A stretch of DNA of 6,491 nucleotides from Actinomycetes bacterium (GTDB lineage Bacteria > Actinomycetota > Acidimicrobiia > Acidimicrobiales > RAAP-2): assembly GCA_021805305.1 (NCBI GenBank), contig JAJZFO010000298.1:1-6491 (forward strand). The letters run 5' to 3'. Shown here in pieces: positions 4,618 through 6,491 of the stretch. Below the pieces are notes generated by a model, which did not search any database, was not told the DNA's origin, and worked only from the letters and a program-made list of their open reading frames with translations. The translations under genes and the position numbers were made by a program. How positions within the stretch are numbered: position 1 is the stretch's first letter; each line of letters starts with the position of its first letter.

Positions 4618-5427
4618 GTGGCTAAGAGCGCAACAGGTAAATGGGTCAGTAAGGTCGGAGCCTCGGGAGGCAGCAAGGCGTATAAGAAGACGCGCCCGAG
4701 CAACTACTACGCGGTCCTGGTGATGATCGTGGTCGTGGGCCTCGCCGCCACCATCTTCTCGCGCTACGACTACCAGCACCCCGCCACGGCGGCGACGGGC
4801 ACCCCCCCCACGGTGGGCACCACCTGGTTCGCCGCCTTGAATATCGACGTGTGTGGCGTGCCGCTACCCGCGCTGAAGGCCGACCCGAACAGCATCTACG
4901 GCCTCAAGGTCCAGCAGGCGAACGTCATCCAGGTCTCGCCGGTCTCGGCCGCGGACGCGGGCGCCCACGCCACCCTCGGCCAGTTCGCGGTGGAATACCC
5001 GGGTCTGGTCGCGAGTTCGAGTGAACTCGCGATTCCTAACGCCGCCGGCGTGGCCAACGCGGCGACGACCTACCGCAACGGTCAGCTGTGCCCGACAACC
5101 TCGAAGTACGCGCACCAGGCGGGTCAGGTGCAATACGCCTACTGGACGTCGTTCGGCCAGACCAAGCCGACGCTGACCACCAACCCGTCGTCGATCAAAT
5201 TCGCCCAAGACATGCGCGTCACCATGGCCTTCGTGCCCAAGGGTGTTACCCCGTTGCCCCCGAGCACCGCGACGGTGAACGCCATGGTGTCCTATCAGGC
5301 CAGTAGTGCGACGACCACCACCACGTCCGCCGCTGCGGCCACTACCACGACGGCGGCCACGGCGACCACCACCGTTCCCGCTACCCCGACGACCAAGGCA
5401 ACGACCACCACCACGGCGAAGGGCTGA
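4618..5427 (+). CDS. Unrecognised single-pass membrane protein with extracytoplasmic domain and Thr-rich tail
   Basis: I do not recognise the family. The 269-residue product begins with a basic cytoplasmic segment (residues 2-29, seven Lys/Arg). One hydrophobic helix follows (about 30-48, YYAVLVMIVVVGLAATIF), then RYDYQH. Positive charges before the helix and no cleavage motif after it predict an N-in, C-out anchor. The outer domain (about 65-228) contains only two cysteines, Cys79 in NIDVCG and Cys158 in GQLCP, which could form a disulphide. Residues 232-269 are almost entirely Thr, Ala, Ser and Pro, a flexible wall-spanning or glycosylated type of tail. The GTG at 4618 is chosen because the next ATG is codon 36, inside the helix, while the open frame upstream runs antisense through xthA. 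The stop is 2 bases before the start of the guanylyltransferase gene, so the two are probably co-translated. This suggests, without proving, a role in envelope polysaccharide or glycoprotein assembly. Confidence 0.85.
   Translation: MAKSATGKWVSKVGASGGSKAYKKTRPSNYYAVLVMIVVVGLAATIFSRYDYQHPATAATGTPPTVGTTWFAALNIDVCGVPLPALKADPNSIYGLKVQQANVIQVSPVSAADAGAHATLGQFAVEYPGLVASSSELAIPNAAGVANAATTYRNGQLCPTTSKYAHQAGQVQYAYWTSFGQTKPTLTTNPSSIKFAQDMRVTMAFVPKGVTPLPPSTATVNAMVSYQASSATTTTTSAAAATTTTAATATTTVPATPTTKATTTTTAKG
5311..5424 (+). repeat. Low-complexity ACC/ACG repeat coding the Thr-rich tail
   Basis: The segment is a degenerate run of ACC, ACG and GCN codons. The 15-mer ACGACCACCACCACG occurs identically at 5311-5325 and 5401-5415, with diverged copies between. 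Such repeats can change length by slippage while remaining in frame. It encodes residues 232-269 of the membrane protein. Confidence 0.7.
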
Positions 5428-5429
5428 CA

Positions 5430-6458
5430 TTGAAGTCGATCATCTTGGTCGGCGGAATGGGTACTCGACTGCGTCCCTTGACGTACGAGATGCCCAAACA
5501 GATGTTGCCCCTGGTGGGCGTACCGATGATCGAACGCGTCTTCGAGATGTTGTCCCGGCACGGCGTCACCGAGGTGGTGTTGTCGTTGGGGTACCTGCCC
5601 CATCACTTCATCAGCGCGTACCCCGACGGCTCGATCGCGGGGGTGAAGATCTCCTACGCCGTGGAGCCCGAGCCCCTGGACACCGCGGGAGCCATCAGGT
5701 TCGCCGCGGAGCACGCCGGGATCGACGACACCTTCTTGGTGGTGAACGGCGACGTCCTGACCGACCTCGACGTCTCGGCCCTGGTGTCGTTTCATCGCCG
5801 GAGCGGTGCCGAGGGCACCATCGCCGTGCACCCCGTGGAGGACCCGTCACGCTACGGCGTGGTGGTGACCGACGACGGGGGCCGGGTGCGGACCTTCATG
5901 GAGAAGCCGCGGCGCGAGGACGCGCCCTCCAATCTCATCAACGCGGGTACCTACGTCCTGGAGCCCTCGGTCGTGTCGCGCATCGACGCGGGGCGCAAGG
6001 TGAGCATCGAGCGCGAGATCTTCCCGGCCCTGGCCGGCGCGGGCACGCTCTACGCCATGGTCGACGACGCCTACTGGCTCGACACGGGCACGCCCGCCAC
6101 GTTCTTGCAGGCGAACATCGACGTCCTGAACGGACGCGATTCAGAGCGCGTCCTGCCCGACCTCGTGGGTACCACGTGGCGCCACTCGACCAGTCGGGTC
6201 GCCGCCAGCGCGCACGTCGTGAACGCCGTCATCGATCGCGACTGCGTGGTGGGCGAGAACGTGGTCCTCGACGGCGTCATCTTGATGCCCGGGGCGGTCG
6301 TGCACGACAACGTACAGATCCGGTCGTCCATCATCGGGCCTCGGGCCGTGATCGGTGCGACGTCGGTGCTCGGTCCGACCTGCGTCGTGGGTGCGGAGGT
6401 GAGCGTGGCCGACGGGTCCCAGCTCTCGGGCGAAGTCCACCTGGGCGGGGTGAGTTAA
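5430..6458 (+). CDS. Mannose-1-phosphate guanylyltransferase-like NDP-sugar pyrophosphorylase
   Basis: The 342-residue protein has an N-terminal nucleotidyltransferase domain (about 1-235) and a C-terminal left-handed beta-helix of hexapeptide repeats (about 255-342). Motifs in order are IILVGGMGTRLRPLT (4-18) with PKQMLP (22-27) for the nucleotide and triphosphate, EPEPLDTAGAI (79-89), VVNGDVL (104-110) with metal-binding Asp108, FMEKP (157-161), INAGTYV (171-177) and YWLDTGTP (216-223) with the second metal residue Asp219. The hexapeptide region shows repeated (I/V/L)-G-x4 steps such as VVGENVVLDGVILMPGAVV. Overall layout matches mycobacterial ManB (GDP-mannose pyrophosphorylase). A glucose-1-phosphate nucleotidyltransferase is the main alternative, so I leave the symbol empty. 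The TTG at 5430 must be the start: the first in-frame ATG is codon 10, inside the nucleotide loop. It follows the membrane-protein stop by 2 bases, implying coupling. GDP-mannose would feed lipid-linked mannose, glycolipid and O-mannosylation pathways. Confidence 0.88.
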   Translation: MKSIILVGGMGTRLRPLTYEMPKQMLPLVGVPMIERVFEMLSRHGVTEVVLSLGYLPHHFISAYPDGSIAGVKISYAVEPEPLDTAGAIRFAAEHAGIDDTFLVVNGDVLTDLDVSALVSFHRRSGAEGTIAVHPVEDPSRYGVVVTDDGGRVRTFMEKPRREDAPSNLINAGTYVLEPSVVSRIDAGRKVSIEREIFPALAGAGTLYAMVDDAYWLDTGTPATFLQANIDVLNGRDSERVLPDLVGTTWRHSTSRVAASAHVVNAVIDRDCVVGENVVLDGVILMPGAVVHDNVQIRSSIIGPRAVIGATSVLGPTCVVGAEVSVADGSQLSGEVHLGGVS

Positions 6459-6491
6459 CGGAAGAGGTCGCCGTGCGGCGCGCGGACCACG
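6455..6491 (-). CDS. Possible C-terminal end of a convergent minus-strand gene (partial)
   Basis: Read on the minus strand from the right edge, eleven codons give VVRAPHGDLFR followed by TAA at 6455-6457, overlapping the plus-strand TAA at 6456-6458. Ten of the eleven codons end in G or C, like the real genes here, and abutting convergent stops also occur at 1264-1269. It is an alternative to a plus-strand gene starting at 6473. With so few bases neither can be proven. Confidence 0.38.
   Translation of the reverse strand, partial: VVRAPHGDLFR
6460..6491 (+). CDS. Possible Shine-Dalgarno and first codons of a following plus-strand gene (partial)
   Basis: GGAAGAGG at 6460-6467 stands 5 bases before a GTG at 6473, which would open a frame reading MRRADH to the window edge, 14 bases after the guanylyltransferase stop. 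Position and spacing fit a third gene of the operon. It competes with the minus-strand reading of the same bases. Confidence 0.3.

Noticed and set aside
5311..5424. Repeat tract as a CRISPR or other array
   Set aside because: There are no regular spacers; it is an in-frame Thr/Ala codon run encoding the protein tail.

Overview
The window is a gene-dense, strongly GC-rich bacterial chromosome segment; nearly all codon third positions are G or C. GTG and TTG starts, few Shine-Dalgarno sequences, a RipA-like coiled-coil plus NlpC/P60 secreted hydrolase, and a nucleotidyltransferase of the mycobacterial ManB type all point to an Actinomycetota. Acidimicrobiia would fit (Thr-rich tails on secreted proteins, compact gene spacing), but that rank is a guess. 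No transposase, integrase, phage gene or CRISPR array is visible.

Layout from left to right. (1) 2-586, plus: the C-terminal part of a Ppx/GppA phosphatase, cut by the window edge. (2) 631-1266, plus: a RimJ/RimL-type GNAT acetyltransferase. (3) 1267-2202 and 2207-3397, minus: a tightly coupled pair read from right to left, first a secreted NlpC/P60 cell-wall hydrolase, then a family 2 glycosyltransferase of the dolichyl/polyprenyl-phosphate sugar transferase type. Its stop codon directly abuts the stop of the GNAT gene. (4) 3481-3554, plus: a tRNA gene with anticodon UAA, followed by a rho-independent terminator. (5) 3700-4497, minus: exodeoxyribonuclease III. (6) 4618-5427 and 5430-6458, plus: an unrecognised single-pass membrane protein with a Thr-rich tail, coupled to a mannose-1-phosphate guanylyltransferase-like enzyme. 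(7) From 6455 on: the edge of another gene, on a strand I cannot settle.

Four genes suggest a loose cell-envelope theme. The guanylyltransferase would make GDP-mannose, the family 2 enzyme may load a sugar onto a lipid carrier, the Thr-rich membrane protein is a plausible acceptor for O-glycosylation, and the NlpC/P60 enzyme remodels peptidoglycan. This link is inference from neighbourhood and family.

The most unusual item is the tRNA. It folds as a 74-nt cloverleaf with a UAA (leucine UUA) anticodon, a Leu-type D-arm and A73, but has a five-base variable loop instead of the long arm expected of bacterial tRNA-Leu. Only two in-frame TTA codons were found in the genes of the window. Also notable are a hairpin plus T-tract just upstream of the membrane-protein start, an uncharacterised C-terminal domain on the glycosyltransferase, and apparent loss of the third catalytic residue in the NlpC/P60 domain.
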